Positions 62,656 to 64,000 of a stretch of DNA of 64,000 nt are shown piece after piece. Both the position numbers and the translations under genes were made by a program. The notes under the pieces are model-generated. The model had not been told where the DNA came from, did not search any database, and saw only the letters and a list, made by a program, of their open reading frames with translations. Positions within the stretch are counted from its first letter, which is position 1; each line of letters begins with the position of its first letter. This DNA comes from an uncultured Sterolibacteriaceae bacterium (GTDB taxonomy: Bacteria; Pseudomonadota; Gammaproteobacteria; Burkholderiales; Rhodocyclaceae), in the NCBI GenBank assembly GCA_937888595.1, contig CALARK010000012.1, positions 186,001 through 250,000 of the forward strand. The letters run 5' to 3'.

Positions 62656-63924
62656 TCATTTGACTCGTTGCACTCGGGCCCCGAGCGCCGCCAGCTTGTC
62701 CTCCATGCGCTCGTAGCCGCGATCGAGGTGGTAGATGCGATCGACGAGGGTTTCGCCCTGCGCGGCCAGCCCGGCGATGACGAGGCCCGCCGAGGCACGC
62801 AGGTCGGTTGCCATCACGGTGGCACCATCGAGCCGCCCGACGCCCTTGACGAAGGCGGTATTGCCGTCGATCTTGATGTCGGCGCCGAGGCGAATCAGCT
62901 CCACCGCATGCATGAAGCGGTTCTCGAAGATGGTTTCGCGAATGACCGCCGTGCCGTCCGCCACGGCGTTGATGGCCATGAACTGGGCCTGCATGTCGGT
63001 CGGGAAGGCGGGGTAGGGTGCCGTGCGGATGCTGGTCGCGGTCAGGCGGCGCGGGGCCTTCAGTCGAATGGCATCGCGCTCGGTGGCGATCTCGCAGCCG
63101 GCATCCATCAGCTTGTCGATCACCGCATCGAGGTAGCAACTCGATGTATTGGTCAGACGGATGTCGCCGCCGGTCGCCGCGGCCGCGCACAGATAGGTGC
63201 CGGTCTCGATGCGGTCGGGCATGATGCGATGCGTGGTGCCCTGCAGGCGTTCGACACCCTGGATGCGGATCACGTCCGTGCCGGCCCCGGCGATGCGTGC
63301 GCCCATCGCGATCAGGCAGTTGGCGAGGTCGACGACTTCCGGTTCGCGGGCGGCGTTCTCGATCACCGTTTCGCCCTCGGCAAGACAGGCCGCCATCATC
63401 AGGTTTTCGGTACCCGTGACGGTCACCATGTCGGTGAACAGGCGCGCACCTTTCAGACGGGGCGACTGGGCATGCACATAGCCCTGCTCGACGCCAATCT
63501 CGGCACCCATCGCGGTCAGGCCCTTGATGTGCTGATCCACCGGCCGCGCCCCGATCGCGCAGCCACCGGGCAGCGACACCCGCGCTTCGCCGCAGCGTGC
63601 CGTCAGCGGCCCGAGCACCAACACCGAGGCGCGCATGGTCTTGACCAGTTCGTAGGGGGCGACGGGATTGTCGAGACCGGAGGCGTCCAGCACCACCGTC
63701 TCGCCGGCGCCGACTTTTTCCGGCTCGCGACTGACCCGCACGCCCATCTGCGCCAGCAACTTCAGCATCGTGGCGATGTCGTTGAGCGCCGGCACGTTGG
63801 TCAGGGTCAGCGGCTCGCGCGTCAGCAAGGCTGCACATAACAGCGGCAGCGCGGCATTCTTCGCACCGGAAATGGCGGCTTCGCCGGCCAGCGGCGTGCC
63901 GCCCTCGATCAGCAGCTTATCCAC
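62656..63924 (-). CDS. murA: UDP-N-acetylglucosamine 1-carboxyvinyltransferase
   Basis: 422 residues. SGAKNAALPLLCAALLT, the PEP-binding Cys in GGCAIGARPVDQHIKG, and RIETGTYLCAAAATGG are the MurA signatures. First committed step of peptidoglycan synthesis. The start is a GTG at 63924, overlapping the preceding BolA-family gene by 8 bases. A dispersed repeat copy (63695-63718) lies inside its N-terminal region. Confidence 0.96.
   Translation of the reverse strand: MDKLLIEGGTPLAGEAAISGAKNAALPLLCAALLTREPLTLTNVPALNDIATMLKLLAQMGVRVSREPEKVGAGETVVLDASGLDNPVAPYELVKTMRASVLVLGPLTARCGEARVSLPGGCAIGARPVDQHIKGLTAMGAEIGVEQGYVHAQSPRLKGARLFTDMVTVTGTENLMMAACLAEGETVIENAAREPEVVDLANCLIAMGARIAGAGTDVIRIQGVERLQGTTHRIMPDRIETGTYLCAAAATGGDIRLTNTSSCYLDAVIDKLMDAGCEIATERDAIRLKAPRRLTATSIRTAPYPAFPTDMQAQFMAINAVADGTAVIRETIFENRFMHAVELIRLGADIKIDGNTAFVKGVGRLDGATVMATDLRASAGLVIAGLAAQGETLVDRIYHLDRGYERMEDKLAALGARVQRVK
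63695..63718 (+). repeat. dispersed repeat, copy 15 (inside murA)
   Basis: ACCGTCTC then GCCGGCGCCGACTTTT, followed by another T; core perfect. It is read on the - strand as KVGAGETV in MurA. Confidence 0.75.
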
Positions 63925-64000
63925 GCAAGCCCTGCGCGTCCGCCTCTTCCGGCGTCAAACACTGCATCGAGAGCGCATGCAACACTTCGGACTCGAAATG
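63917..64000 (-). CDS. ibaG: BolA/IbaG-family protein, C-terminal fragment
   Basis: 27 residues plus stop at the right window edge: ESEVLHALSMQCLTPEEADAQG. The HALSMQCLTPEE segment matches the C-terminus of BolA-like IbaG (YrbA), which is encoded directly upstream of murA in many proteobacteria and works with monothiol glutaredoxins. The stop overlaps the murA GTG start by 8 bases. The N-terminus lies outside the window. Confidence 0.7.
   Translation of the reverse strand, partial: HFESEVLHALSMQCLTPEEADAQGLRG

Overview
The window looks like a chromosomal segment of a high-GC betaproteobacterium, most likely of the Rhodocyclales (Azoarcus/Thauera/Sterolibacterium-like) or a close relative. 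The basis is the block ibaG-murA-hisGD..hisBHAFIE-hinT-tatABC-htrA-nif3, the adjoining sucCD and phenylacetate genes, and the overall protein flavour. No rRNA, tRNA, insertion sequence, integrase or CRISPR array was seen, and no stretch longer than about 220 bases lacks a gene.

Layout. (1) 1-0.73 kb: end of a CHAD-domain gene and sixA. (2) 0.78-21.9 kb, + strand: a tightly overlapping polysaccharide locus. It holds a Wzm/Wzt exporter with a C-terminal sugar-binding extension, six intact methyltransferases plus one decayed one, two asparagine-synthase-type amidotransferases, five glycosyltransferases, a transglutaminase-like protein and an acyltransferase. (3) 21.9-25.4 kb, - strand: a GT2 glycosyltransferase, an SGNH-like protein and an MBOAT acyltransferase. 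(4) 25.5-28.3 kb, +: a small FGWF protein and a TPR/SPINDLY-type O-GlcNAc transferase homologue. (5) 28.3-33.1 kb, -: sugar epimerase, GT4, polyprenyl-phosphate glycosyltransferase and a TMTC-like GT-C membrane protein, directly downstream of pilA (33.2-33.6 kb), which has its own sigma-54 promoter and terminator. (6) 33.8-42.5 kb, -: a six-gene signalling operon (PP2C phosphatase, FHA protein, CHASE2 cyclase, class II cyclic-nucleotide phosphodiesterase, GAF-containing GspE/PilB-like ATPase, GAF-HD-GYP). (7) 42.7-49.3 kb: sucCD, paaN and a tandem pair of paaK genes. (8) 49.3-54.0 kb: small membrane protein, methyltransferase, msrA, FimV-like protein, Nif3-like protein, HtrA protease. (9) 54.0-64 kb: tatCBA, hinT, the histidine operon, murA and the end of a BolA-family gene.

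How the parts work together. Regions 2-5 make, modify and export a surface glycan and probably glycosylate proteins, pilin being a plausible acceptor. Region 6 appears to couple cyclic nucleotide, cyclic-di-GMP and phosphoprotein signalling to a pilus or secretion-type ATPase. Regions 7-9 are core metabolism and protein export.

The most striking unexplained signal is a short oriented repeat, consensus GCCGTCCC followed by GCCRGCGCCGACTTTY. There are 13 clear and 2 diverged copies here, both intergenic and inside genes in several reading frames, absent from the first 16 kb and from the signalling operon. A DNA-uptake-like signal sequence or a small selfish repeat are the main candidate explanations. 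Second, hisC is inverted inside the otherwise co-directional histidine operon, and a second copy of the hisD tail lies at its 3' junction.
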